From positions 1 to 44,533 of the forward strand of contig JAGAJK010000055.1 of assembly GCA_017626145.1 (NCBI GenBank): DNA of 44,533 bases, written 5' to 3'. This DNA is from Clostridia bacterium. GTDB lineage: Bacteria > Bacillota > Clostridia > RGIG6154. The first letter of the stretch is position 1. Each line of letters opens with the position of its first letter. The notes below the pieces were generated by a model. It made no database searches. It was not told the DNA's origin and saw only the letters and a list, made by a program, of their open reading frames with translations. The translations under genes were made by a program, and so were the position numbers. Of this stretch, positions 17,069 to 25,250 are shown piece after piece.

Positions 17069-18535
17069 TCAGTATTTATATTTTAATAAATTCCAGGAAT
17101 GCTTTTTAAGCACAGCTTTGTCCGAAATAACCTTTTGGGGTGTTACCGCTTCATTATCTTTAGTATTTACTGCTTCAATATCGTCGCAGTAAAGTTCAAT
17201 GTGTTCGGCTAAATTGCAATTGCCGAAATTTTCGAAGTTCATATTAAGTTCAATTTCGTCTGTTAAAGAACGGTTTACTGCAAAAACATAAATCTCTTTT
17301 TCTTCTTCATTGTAAATTACCGATGAAGCAATATACGGAACCTTTTCGTGCTTGCTTGAAGAAAAAGTATCACAGCTTATAACCTGCTGCAGAACGGTAC
17401 CGTTTCCATATTTAGAAGCATACATAAAGGGGTAGTAATTTGCCTGAACCCAGGCTTTGCCGCCCTTTTCTGTCATAATGGGAGCAATGGCATTAACAAG
17501 CTGAGCAAGGCATGCTATTTTAACACGGTCACAGTTATTCTGAAGTGTCATAAGCATAGTTGCTGAAACCAAAGCATCCTTAAGGCTGTAAGCCATTTCA
17601 CCGATATGAGGTGCAGTTTCAAATTTCGGTATGTCACTAAGTACACCGTCGGTCCATACATTCCATTCGTCAAAGGCAATATTAATTGTTTTTGACGAAC
17701 GTTTTTTCGCTTTCACCGCATCGCATATTGCAATAACTGATTTTATATAGTTGTCAAAATCCAGTCCTCTTGCAAGATAATCTTCAATCGCTGAAGAATT
17801 ACTGTAGTACTGATGAATTGAAATATAATCAACAAAATCGTATGTATAATCGAGAACTGTGTAATCCCATTTAGCGAAATCAGGCATATTTATGTGACTG
17901 CTTCCGCTTACGCATAATTCTATTGACGGGTCAACCAGACGCATCTGCTTTGCGGTATCAAGGGCAAGCTTGCCGTAATCATCGGCAGTTTTTCTGCCAA
18001 TCTGACCAAGACCGCCCATTTCATTTCCAAGGCACCATAATTTAATATCAAAGGGCTTCTCGAAACCGTTACTTTTACGTAGCTTTGCGTAATAGGTATC
18101 GGAATCAAGATTGCAGTATTCAACTAAATTACGGGCATCTTCCGTGCCACGTGTACCTAAATTTACTGCCATAATTACATCAGTATCTGCTTTTTTTGCC
18201 CATTTCTGAAAATCGTCAATTCCCACCTGGTTTGTTTCAACAGAATTCCAGGCAGGATTTAGCTTTTGAGGTCTTTTGGTTTTATCACCGATGCCGTCCT
18301 CCCAATGATAAGAAGACACAAAGTTACCGCCGGGGTATCTTACAGCACTTACACCCATTTCTTTTACAAGCTTAAGCACATCCGTTCTGAAGCCGTCACT
18401 GTCAGAAAGACTGTGTGTAGGCTCATATATGCCCTCATAAACAACTCTTCCGATATGCTCAACAAATGAGCCGTATAAACGTCTGTCCGTCTTACCGACT
18501 ATAAATTTTTTGTTAACAGTAATATCAGCTTTCAT
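17069..18535 (-). CDS. GH51 alpha-L-arabinofuranosidase
   Basis: 488 residues, a usual length for a bacterial GH51. It removes terminal L-arabinofuranose from arabinan, arabinoxylan or arabinogalactan oligosaccharides. SAVRYPGGNFVSSYHWEDGI is highly characteristic; the acid/base is predicted to be Glu172 in CLGNEMGG and the nucleophile Glu290 in IAFDEWNVW. The C-terminal part is the expected beta-sandwich. No signal peptide is seen, so it works in the cytoplasm on imported oligosaccharides. Its ATG follows the GH2 stop codon directly (TAAATG), with the ribosome site AGGTG inside the GH2 gene, so translation is coupled. Confidence 0.95.
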   Translation of the reverse strand: MKADITVNKKFIVGKTDRRLYGSFVEHIGRVVYEGIYEPTHSLSDSDGFRTDVLKLVKEMGVSAVRYPGGNFVSSYHWEDGIGDKTKRPQKLNPAWNSVETNQVGIDDFQKWAKKADTDVIMAVNLGTRGTEDARNLVEYCNLDSDTYYAKLRKSNGFEKPFDIKLWCLGNEMGGLGQIGRKTADDYGKLALDTAKQMRLVDPSIELCVSGSSHINMPDFAKWDYTVLDYTYDFVDYISIHQYYSNSSAIEDYLARGLDFDNYIKSVIAICDAVKAKKRSSKTINIAFDEWNVWTDGVLSDIPKFETAPHIGEMAYSLKDALVSATMLMTLQNNCDRVKIACLAQLVNAIAPIMTEKGGKAWVQANYYPFMYASKYGNGTVLQQVISCDTFSSSKHEKVPYIASSVIYNEEEKEIYVFAVNRSLTDEIELNMNFENFGNCNLAEHIELYCDDIEAVNTKDNEAVTPQKVISDKAVLKKHSWNLLKYKY

Positions 18536-20773
18536 TTAATCACCTCTAAGTTCAATGCTCACATCGGGAATGTTCTCGCATTTTGCAGTAAGCTTTCCTT
18601 TTTTGGATTTAACAATTATCTGTGCTTTTCCGTTGAAGAAATTAATTACGTTACCTTTTTCGTTGTGGTGAGAATTTGGGTCACCGTTTCCAACTCCTAA
18701 AATAACACCGTCCTCAACAGAAAAAGTAACTTTTCCGCAGAATGAGGGAACAAAAATGTCGTTTTTATCAAGTGCGTAAAGGTTTATAATGTGAATGTCG
18801 CTATCCTTTGAAGAAAAATCTTCACAAACAACTTTTTCTGCCTTTGACGATATCTTTATTTCGTCATAAACAACACTTTTTCCTTTTTCTACGCAAACCT
18901 TTAAGCTTTTGCCACCTGATACAATATCCCACTCGGCACGTCTGTTTTTAACCTTTATTCTGCCAAAGGATTTGTTATCCTCAAAAAGCTCTGCGTAATC
19001 ACCGTTTGTATAAACGCAGGCACGAACATTTTCGCCTTTTTTAAGATTCTTTTTTGGAATAAGATGTGCAAATAATTCATCCTTATACCAAGATGAAAGA
19101 AGATATGCAGTATCCTTTTTAAAACCGCAGTAATCGGTAAAACCCCAATGAGAAACAACGCTTGGCCAGCCGTAGGGGGTAGGCTCGCCTCTGTAATCAA
19201 AACCGCTCCATGCAAAACAGCCTGCAACGTAATCCTTTGAAAATACAAAAGACATTGTCTCTTCCAATGACTCCGAAAAATAGTCGGGCCACTTTTGACC
19301 GTAGCAATCGAAAATCTGTTTCTTTTCGTCTGTTACATACACACCTCTTGTTGCATATGTAGGGCAGTTTTCCGTACCTATGATAAGTCTTTTCGGAGAG
19401 TCCTTATGTGTCTGTTCATAATCCTTCAGAAAGTAATTTATGCCTATAACGTCAAAAACGTCCGAAGCATTTTCCTTTTCGGTCGTTCCGCCGTTCTGTG
19501 CACCTGTAATTGCACGGGTGCTGTCAAGAGACAGAATTCTCTCTTTCATTCTTTGGGCAATTCTTTTACCTCTTAAGGAGCTTTGCCAGGGTTCTTCGTT
19601 AAATAGCGAATAAAGGAATACGGACGGGTGATTTCTTGAAACCCTTACCATTGCATCAATCTGATAAAAAACATCATCAGATGCTCCGAACATTCTGTTT
19701 TCGCTCATAACAAGAAAGCCCATTTGGTCGCAAATATCAAGAAAGGTTTCATCGGGTGCACTGTGGGCATAACGAATTGCATTAATACCCAATTCCTTTA
19801 ATATGGACATTCTGTATTCAATCAACTCTTTTGGCATAGCGATGCCGACACCTGCGTGGTCGTGGTGAATACAAATTCCCTTAACTCTGCAATGCTCGTC
19901 ATTTAAATACATTCCTTTGTCGGGAATCCACTCGATTTTTCTTAAACCTACAGATGAAACTAATGTATCAATAACCTTGTCATCTCTTTGAAGTGTACAA
20001 ACAACCTTGTAAAGGTAAGGTGCGTCGCAGCTCCAGAGCTTTGGATTTTCAATATCGAAATCAATACTATTTTCAGAAACACTTATATTTTTACTACTTA
20101 AAACAGCACCGTTTTCATCGGAAAGTGTTACGTCTACCGTTAAATCATCTGTTGTATTTAAAACACCAAAATCAACTACTGTTTTCCACTTTCCGTCTTT
20201 TTCTGTTCCTCTTGCAAAGAATTTATCGGTATCAAAACGTGAATTTTCACGAAACTTAATATATGCCTTTCTGTAAAGACCGGCACCTTCATACCACCAG
20301 CCCTCCCAGCGGGTTGCGTCTACAAAAACCGAGATTTCATTTTCCGAGTCGTGGAGAAGGTAGTCACCTATTTCGCAGATAAATTGATTGTAACCGCTGA
20401 AATTTCTGCAGGCAACAATTCCGTTAACGTAAACAGTTGTTTTACCCATAACGCCGTCAAAAACAAGGGTGGCTGATTCTATTTCCTCTTTACCGAGGGT
20501 AAATTTATTTTTATACCAGCCCACACATCTTTTTTTGTAGCCGCCTGCCGCATCGTAATTTTTATTAAATTTTAATTCCGTCATCCAGTCATGAGGAACG
20601 GAGATGTTTCTCCAGGATTCATCATCTTCAAAGCCATCTAATTCTAACAAGGCACCCCCGGCTTTTGAAGTCTGGTGAAACATCCCTATCGGCATATCCG
20701 TCTTTAACGGAAAGCTTCCCAAATGAAACTGCCAACCCTCATTTAACTCAAGATTATAGTTCGCCAACGCCAT
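18536..20773 (-). CDS. GH2 glycoside hydrolase (beta-galactosidase-like)
   Basis: 745 residues from ATG 20773. The frame stays open 96 bp further upstream, but GGGAGG about 9 bases before 20773 and the typical start ...NYNLELNEGWQFHLG decide it. Domains: sugar-binding jelly roll (about 1-175), Ig-like domain (about 180-285), TIM barrel (about 287-560) with KGICIHHDH, acid/base Glu393 in LFNEEPW and nucleophile Glu468 in IIGTENC, then C-terminal beta domains. It probably cleaves beta-galactosides, though GH2 also holds glucuronidases and mannosidases. There is no signal peptide. It overlaps the end of the upstream metallophosphoesterase gene by 20 bp and abuts the GH51 gene. Confidence 0.92.
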   Translation of the reverse strand: MALANYNLELNEGWQFHLGSFPLKTDMPIGMFHQTSKAGGALLELDGFEDDESWRNISVPHDWMTELKFNKNYDAAGGYKKRCVGWYKNKFTLGKEEIESATLVFDGVMGKTTVYVNGIVACRNFSGYNQFICEIGDYLLHDSENEISVFVDATRWEGWWYEGAGLYRKAYIKFRENSRFDTDKFFARGTEKDGKWKTVVDFGVLNTTDDLTVDVTLSDENGAVLSSKNISVSENSIDFDIENPKLWSCDAPYLYKVVCTLQRDDKVIDTLVSSVGLRKIEWIPDKGMYLNDEHCRVKGICIHHDHAGVGIAMPKELIEYRMSILKELGINAIRYAHSAPDETFLDICDQMGFLVMSENRMFGASDDVFYQIDAMVRVSRNHPSVFLYSLFNEEPWQSSLRGKRIAQRMKERILSLDSTRAITGAQNGGTTEKENASDVFDVIGINYFLKDYEQTHKDSPKRLIIGTENCPTYATRGVYVTDEKKQIFDCYGQKWPDYFSESLEETMSFVFSKDYVAGCFAWSGFDYRGEPTPYGWPSVVSHWGFTDYCGFKKDTAYLLSSWYKDELFAHLIPKKNLKKGENVRACVYTNGDYAELFEDNKSFGRIKVKNRRAEWDIVSGGKSLKVCVEKGKSVVYDEIKISSKAEKVVCEDFSSKDSDIHIINLYALDKNDIFVPSFCGKVTFSVEDGVILGVGNGDPNSHHNEKGNVINFFNGKAQIIVKSKKGKLTAKCENIPDVSIELRGD

Positions 20774-21683
20774 TAAGCCATACCTCCCTGTACGCAATCT
20801 CAGGAGAAGCGTAGTGGTCCCAATGTGCTTCGGTTGGTGAAACACCATCCCATTCGGACTGTTTACCAATCATCTGAACAAGTCCGTTTTCCTTAATCTT
20901 AACAAACATATATAATGGGTCTTTAAATGGAATAACGTGAGCTTTGTAAATATCATCGCAGTTTTTCTCTATGTAGGGAGTAGCATTTGATTTCATAGTA
21001 TAATCCATTCCGATTATCTTTTTTGACATTGAGTTTACCATAACGTAGTGAACTCCGCCTTTGTAAAGGTAACCGTCTGCGTGGTCGTGACCGGAGAAGC
21101 ACATAGAAGCCTTATTGTAGCCTGCTTTTTCATTTACACGCCATAAAACGTTGCAAAATGCTACCCAATTGTAAATTGTCCATTCACCTAAAGCCAAAGT
21201 TGCATGAGTGAATATAAAACTGCGTTTATCTGTTTTATTTAAATCTTCTTCAAGCCATTCGAGCTGTGAGGGAGGAATATAACAGCTGAAGTTTGCACCG
21301 CTATGATCTTTGTCTTTGTAATCAACATATTCACCGTTAATTTTTGTATAGTTTGTGTCAAGAACGACAAAATGGAAATCGCCACGGTCAAAGCTGTAAT
21401 ACTTTTCCTTCTGTCCCTGAAATTCCATCATTGCTTCTTTGCCGCCGAATTCTGTATCGTGGTTACCTAAAACGTGGTATTTTCCACCTTCAAAGCTGTT
21501 CCATACATCAAGCAAATTTTTACCAAGTGCATCCGGTGTTGTAAAGTCGCCAAGCTGAATTATAAAATCAGCCTTTCTTTCTCTTGCTTCATTTACAAAC
21601 TTTTCCATTCTCCAGGATTCGTCAACACCCCACAATCCCTGATGAACGTCTGCACATATACCAAACACAAATTCTTTTCCCAT
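20754..21683 (-). CDS. Calcineurin-like metallophosphoesterase
   Basis: 309 residues with the five metallophosphoesterase blocks in order: ICADVHQG, IQLGDFTTP, VLGNHDTE, FTHATLA and FSGHDHADG. No signal peptide is visible, so it is likely cytoplasmic, although relatives include exported enzymes. The true substrate is unknown; in related sugar-catabolic clusters such enzymes are poorly characterised. AGGAG lies before the ATG at 21683. The gene has its own strong promoter just upstream and overlaps the GH2 gene by 20 bp, so it heads a four-gene transcript (with GH2, GH51, PHP) in addition to read-through from the isomerase promoter. Confidence 0.9.
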   Translation of the reverse strand: MGKEFVFGICADVHQGLWGVDESWRMEKFVNEARERKADFIIQLGDFTTPDALGKNLLDVWNSFEGGKYHVLGNHDTEFGGKEAMMEFQGQKEKYYSFDRGDFHFVVLDTNYTKINGEYVDYKDKDHSGANFSCYIPPSQLEWLEEDLNKTDKRSFIFTHATLALGEWTIYNWVAFCNVLWRVNEKAGYNKASMCFSGHDHADGYLYKGGVHYVMVNSMSKKIIGMDYTMKSNATPYIEKNCDDIYKAHVIPFKDPLYMFVKIKENGLVQMIGKQSEWDGVSPTEAHWDHYASPEIAYREVWLNGVGEL

Positions 21684-21713
21684 GGTTCATTTCTCCTGTA
21701 TCGTTTTAATAAT

Positions 21714-21743
21714 ATTATAATAATGCAACCTAAGTTTTGTCAA
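21714..21743 (-). promoter_or_regulatory. Strong internal promoter inside the sugar cluster
   Basis: On the minus strand, TTGACA (21743-21738), an 18-bp spacer and TATAAT (21719-21714) are both consensus hexamers. They fill the 65-bp gap between the epimerase stop and the metallophosphoesterase start. Confidence 0.7.
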
Positions 21744-21748
21744 TGAAA

Positions 21749-22633
21749 TTATGCCATATTCCATTTCTTTAACATATTTCTTTCAAATTCAAGGAGGTAA
21801 GCTGCTTCCTCATCGATTCTTTCTTCAGTTGGGTTGTCGATAAGGTCACGGTAAACGTGAATATCTCTTCCTACTTCGCCGCCCTCCATTACAAAGGGTT
21901 CACATACAATTCTGTTTTTATAGCCAATTTCGGAAAGTGCACCGAAGATTTCATCCCAGTCAAGATGTCCTCTTCCCGGAGCGGTACGGTTATTTTCACC
22001 TGTGTGGAAGCTTGTTAATTTATCACCAACAAGACGGATTGCGTCACCGATATTATTTTCTTCAATGTTCATATGATATGTATCAAGAAGAACACCAATA
22101 TTAGGACTGTCTATTTCATTTGAATAAGCCAAAGCTTCTTTTGCTGTGTTGATAAGACAAGTTTCAAAACGGTTAACAGCTTCAACACAGTAGGTAACGC
22201 CACATTCTTCAGCAACCTTTATAATTTCCTTCATACTTTTAATACTCTGTTCCCAGTATGGGCGCTTGTCGCCTTTGAAATTATCGGGAGTACCCCAGCC
22301 TGCGTAGCTTACACCTGAAAGAAGTGTTCCGCCGCCAACGTGCATTTTTCTTATAATATTCTGCAAATATTCAACTCCGCCTTTTCTTACGTTTTCATCC
22401 AAGGAAGAAACATCGTAGTTTCTGTCAAGACCAAGGCTGTATGTAAGTTCAATTCCAACCTCATCGGCAATTGCTTTTAAAGAACGGATTTTTTCGTCAC
22501 TCATTTCAAGTAAAGGCTGAGCCTGAAATTCTAAAACGTCAAAGCCTATTTTAGATGCCTTTCTGATATACTTTTCGTGGTCTGCGTCCCAGTTCTTTTC
22601 CCAGAAATTCATAAAAATACCAAGTTTGTTCAT
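21749..22633 (-). CDS. Ketose 3-epimerase-like protein (D-tagatose/D-allulose 3-epimerase family)
   Basis: 294 residues, the usual length. Members interconvert ketoses at C-3 using a divalent metal. Four metal ligands fit the family pattern: Glu151 (VEAVNRFET), Asp184 (LLDTYHMNIEE), His210 (FHTGENNR) and Glu245 (CEPFVMEGGEVG). NTAKEALAY and IGDAIR also match clostridial allulose epimerases as I remember them. The substrate may be a free ketose or a phosphorylated one and cannot be fixed by eye. Together with the isomerase-like gene 14 bp upstream it would convert an aldose to a ketose and then to its C-3 epimer. GGGAGG precedes the ATG. Confidence 0.88.
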   Translation of the reverse strand: MNKLGIFMNFWEKNWDADHEKYIRKASKIGFDVLEFQAQPLLEMSDEKIRSLKAIADEVGIELTYSLGLDRNYDVSSLDENVRKGGVEYLQNIIRKMHVGGGTLLSGVSYAGWGTPDNFKGDKRPYWEQSIKSMKEIIKVAEECGVTYCVEAVNRFETCLINTAKEALAYSNEIDSPNIGVLLDTYHMNIEENNIGDAIRLVGDKLTSFHTGENNRTAPGRGHLDWDEIFGALSEIGYKNRIVCEPFVMEGGEVGRDIHVYRDLIDNPTEERIDEEAAYLLEFERNMLKKWNMA

Positions 22634-22647
22634 AATTTTTTCCTCCC

Positions 22648-24048
22648 TTACAGAATATCTGTATTATAATCTAAATATTTTTCCATTGCTTCTTTAACAG
22701 CAAAAGCGAAACTGCCTTTTGCGATTGCAATGTGATGTCTGTAGCCGTTTTCGCACATATACTTTAAAATATCTTCTGTCGAATCCGACTGTGCAACAAC
22801 ACCGCAACCGAAGAAGCAGTCTTCAATCGGGTCATCTGTAAGCGTCATTTCAGCGGTGAATGCACATAATTTTCCGTCCTCTGTTTTAAAGCTTCCTATG
22901 GTAACCTTACCGTCGCAAATGTCACCGTCTACAATTCCAACACCCGTTCCTTCACCAAAGGACTTTTTAAACATAAGATGCTCTGAAATTTTTGTTTTGC
23001 CTTTGAAGAAAGACTGTGGAATTGCAGAGCAATGGAAAAGAATCATCTTATCCTTTTCCTCGTGGTAATTGTTGTTTGCATCAAGAAGCATAACAGGGCT
23101 GTTGGATGCCTCCTGTAAAGCGTACATCATAATTGCATTGTTAATATCAAGCTCACAGGCAGCAGGGATTCCTTTTTCATTTAAGTCACTAAGAACTAAG
23201 CAGGGGGCAAAGCCGTATTTTGTTTCAAATTCGTTCCAGCAACGGATTCCGACTGCGTGTAAATTGTAGTCTTTAATAAGCTTATCCATAACAACGCCAA
23301 GACGAGAAATATTTTCAAGCTTTTCGGGTGGATATGTACCGAAATCGCAAATGTTGCTGTAGTATTCCATTTTTGCTGAAAGCTCATCTTTTTCAACCTT
23401 ATCCATCATATCGAAAACAACACTTAAATCGATTGTTTCAACATTTATGTTTTTGTTCTGCATAGCAATTTCATCAATACGAACTGTTTTAAATGCAGTT
23501 GTTCTTGCACCTATTGCACCGATGTTGAAATTTTTAAGCTTTCTTACAATACGGCAAATTGCCGCAAAGTTATCTAAATCCTTGTCAAACTCTTTGCTGT
23601 TTGGTGCAACAACGGCATTTTCTGTAAGAGTGTATTTGATTTTGCACTGACGGAGAACATTGCACATAGCAATTTTGCCGCATAAAGAGTCACGTCTGTG
23701 AGCAAAATCCATTTTTCCCTTTTCATCAGGATATGCCTGAACAAGAACAGGAACATCTATACCGTTTAATGCAACGGATGCACCGTTTTCATCGCCGAAG
23801 TTGGGGAGAGAAAGAATAACACCGTCAAACTCACCTTCGTGTTCCTTTAAAAAGTTATTGTATAATTTTCCTTCTTCAATAGTTTCAACTGCACCGTAAC
23901 GGGTAAGCTTTTCTTCCATAATAATGTAATCAAAGCCGTTACGTTCCATTGCATCTTGCATATCTTTCCTTGCAGAAGCGATAAGTTCACCTGGGAAAAA
24001 GCCTCTGTTTCCGAAAAATAATGCAAAAGTGGTTTTTCTGTTTTCCAT
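22648..24048 (-). CDS. L-fucose/L-arabinose isomerase-family protein
   Basis: 466 residues. The overall plan, an N-terminal Rossmann-like domain (LFFGNRGFFPGELIASARKD; GVILSLPNFGDENGAS), a central domain beginning IGAIGARTTAFKT, and a C-terminal domain with CSAIPQSFF, fits the FucI/AraA superfamily that interconverts aldoses and ketoses. The match is at superfamily level; I could not place it in a subgroup. It is the first gene of the leftward cluster, with AAGGAGG before the ATG, and is transcribed from the operator-controlled promoter at 24100-24128. Possible substrates, given the GH51 and GH2 partners, are L-arabinose or D-galactose, which is inference. Confidence 0.75.
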   Translation of the reverse strand: MENRKTTFALFFGNRGFFPGELIASARKDMQDAMERNGFDYIIMEEKLTRYGAVETIEEGKLYNNFLKEHEGEFDGVILSLPNFGDENGASVALNGIDVPVLVQAYPDEKGKMDFAHRRDSLCGKIAMCNVLRQCKIKYTLTENAVVAPNSKEFDKDLDNFAAICRIVRKLKNFNIGAIGARTTAFKTVRIDEIAMQNKNINVETIDLSVVFDMMDKVEKDELSAKMEYYSNICDFGTYPPEKLENISRLGVVMDKLIKDYNLHAVGIRCWNEFETKYGFAPCLVLSDLNEKGIPAACELDINNAIMMYALQEASNSPVMLLDANNNYHEEKDKMILFHCSAIPQSFFKGKTKISEHLMFKKSFGEGTGVGIVDGDICDGKVTIGSFKTEDGKLCAFTAEMTLTDDPIEDCFFGCGVVAQSDSTEDILKYMCENGYRHHIAIAKGSFAFAVKEAMEKYLDYNTDIL

Positions 24049-24068
24049 AAATTCATCCTCCTTATTTA

Positions 24069-24107
24069 GCTACTATAACCTTATAGTGACTATAAGGTTA
24101 TAGTAGC
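24069..24107. promoter_or_regulatory. 39-bp perfect palindrome: two adjacent 16-bp operators
   Basis: A 19-bp arm, one central base (24088) and its exact complement. It contains two copies of a 16-bp site, ACTATAACCTTATAGT at 24072-24087 and ACTATAAGGTTATAGT at 24089-24104, each itself an inverted repeat of ACTATAA. The second covers the -10 of the leftward promoter. Probable binding sites of the LacI-type regulator encoded next to it. Confidence 0.85.
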
Positions 24108-24128
24108 ATAAACAAAGAGTTTTGTCAA
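24100..24128 (-). promoter_or_regulatory. Promoter of the leftward sugar cluster
   Basis: On the minus strand, TTGACA (24128-24123), a 17-bp spacer and TACTAT (24105-24100). The -10 lies within the operator at 24089-24104, which predicts repression by the LacI-type protein. Confidence 0.75.
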
Positions 24129-24136
24129 CAAAAAGA

Positions 24137-24165
24137 TTGACAAAACAAGGAAAAAAGTGTACTAT
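24137..24165 (+). promoter_or_regulatory. Promoter of the LacI-type gene
   Basis: TTGACA (24137-24142), 17-bp spacer, TACTAT (24160-24165); TATAAT at 24163-24168 is an alternative with 20-bp spacing. The same hexamers and spacing as the divergent promoter, and again the -10 overlaps an operator. Confidence 0.65.
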
Positions 24166-24175
24166 AATTTATAGT
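24161..24175. promoter_or_regulatory. Third operator, over the LacI-gene promoter
   Basis: ACTATAATTTATAGT is a perfect palindrome with the same ACTATAA half-site as the two operators upstream but one base shorter in the middle. Its position over the -10 suggests autorepression. Confidence 0.7.
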
Positions 24176-24193
24176 GAATTTAAGAGGTGCAAA

Positions 24194-25177
24194 ATGAGAA
24201 AAGTAACACTTAAGGATATAGCAAACAAGCTTGGAGTAACAATAGGAACGGTATCACACGTTTTAAACGGAATTGACGATATATCTGAAGAAACCAAGAA
24301 CAAGGTCTTAAAAGCTGCACGTGAAATGGGGTATATTTCAAACAGTGCAGCAGTTTCTCTTCGTTCAGGGAAAACTCATACAGTAGCGGTAATAGTTCCC
24401 GATATTTCCAACCCATACATAGCCCATCAGGTAAAATCAATAGAAATGGAAATGCGTAAATTTAACTATTCTGTTTTTATTCTCAATACAAATGAAGATG
24501 AGGAAACTGAATATGAAGCTATAGTTTCTGCCTGCAGTAAGCAGGTGGACGGAATTTTTCTGTGCCCCTGTCAGAAAAGTACTAAAAATGTTGAATTTCT
24601 GGACAAACTGCAGATTCCGTACATTCTTATTTGCAGATATTTCAACAGCTACGAGACAGATTATATAGGTGTTGATGATTATAAAGGCGGAAGGCTTGCA
24701 GGTGAATACCTTATTAATAAAGGGTATAAAAATATTATTTATTTTGGTGCATATAAATATATCTGTTCAAGCGTTGACAGATTCAGAGGGATAAAGGATA
24801 TATTTAAAGAGAACGAAATTGATATACCTGACAGCAGATTCATTGAAATAAATCCCACCTGCGGAGATAACGGGGACATAATTGAAGAAACCTTAAGAAA
24901 AACAAAGGATTTTGATTCAATAATTGCATTTTCGGATTTTGTTGCATTTGAAATAAGAGGAAAATTGAAAGAGCTGTGTTCAGGAGTTAAATTGCCTGTA
25001 GTAAGCTTCGATGCGGTAAATACATATTTTAAATTTCCATTTGAGAATATCAGTGTTGGAGTAGTTGATAATGAGTTGTCTTCTCAGGCAGTAAAAGCAA
25101 TGCTTGAAAAGATAGATTCGGGGAAATGTGATTGCAAAAAATTAATCGACGTAAAGCTTTATGAGTTTAACTGTTGA
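24194..25177 (+). CDS. LacI-family transcriptional regulator
   Basis: 327 residues from ATG 24194, with GAGGTG at 24184-24189; the frame is open further upstream but only there is the helix-turn-helix at the N-terminus. VTLKDIANKLGVTIGTVSHV is the DNA-binding domain; VAVIVPDISNPYIAHQVKSI begins the periplasmic-binding-protein-like effector domain, with DGIFLCP, YIGVDDYKGG and IIAFSDFVAFE in the usual places. It most likely represses the divergent isomerase-to-PHP cluster and itself through the three ACTATAA palindromes and is released by a sugar from that pathway. It lacks an HPr-binding signature that I can see, so it is a specific regulator and not CcpA. Confidence 0.93.
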   Translation: MRKVTLKDIANKLGVTIGTVSHVLNGIDDISEETKNKVLKAAREMGYISNSAAVSLRSGKTHTVAVIVPDISNPYIAHQVKSIEMEMRKFNYSVFILNTNEDEETEYEAIVSACSKQVDGIFLCPCQKSTKNVEFLDKLQIPYILICRYFNSYETDYIGVDDYKGGRLAGEYLINKGYKNIIYFGAYKYICSSVDRFRGIKDIFKENEIDIPDSRFIEINPTCGDNGDIIEETLRKTKDFDSIIAFSDFVAFEIRGKLKELCSGVKLPVVSFDAVNTYFKFPFENISVGVVDNELSSQAVKAMLEKIDSGKCDCKKLIDVKLYEFNC

Positions 25178-25206
25178 TTGACATAATTGCTTTTACGTGG
25201 TATAAT
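25178..25206 (+). promoter_or_regulatory. Consensus promoter of the PIG-L deacetylase gene
   Basis: TTGACA (25178-25183), 17-bp spacer, TATAAT (25201-25206): both hexamers are perfect. It begins just after the regulator's stop codon. Confidence 0.85.
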
Positions 25207-25250
25207 CAGTAGCGTAAATTTTTGATTTATAACATAAGGAGAAATATATA

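Noticed and set aside
20774-20869. N-terminal extension of the GH2 protein by 32 residues
   Set aside because: It would overlap the metallophosphoesterase gene by over 100 bp and has no ribosome site, while GGGAGG and the family N-terminus fit ATG 20773.
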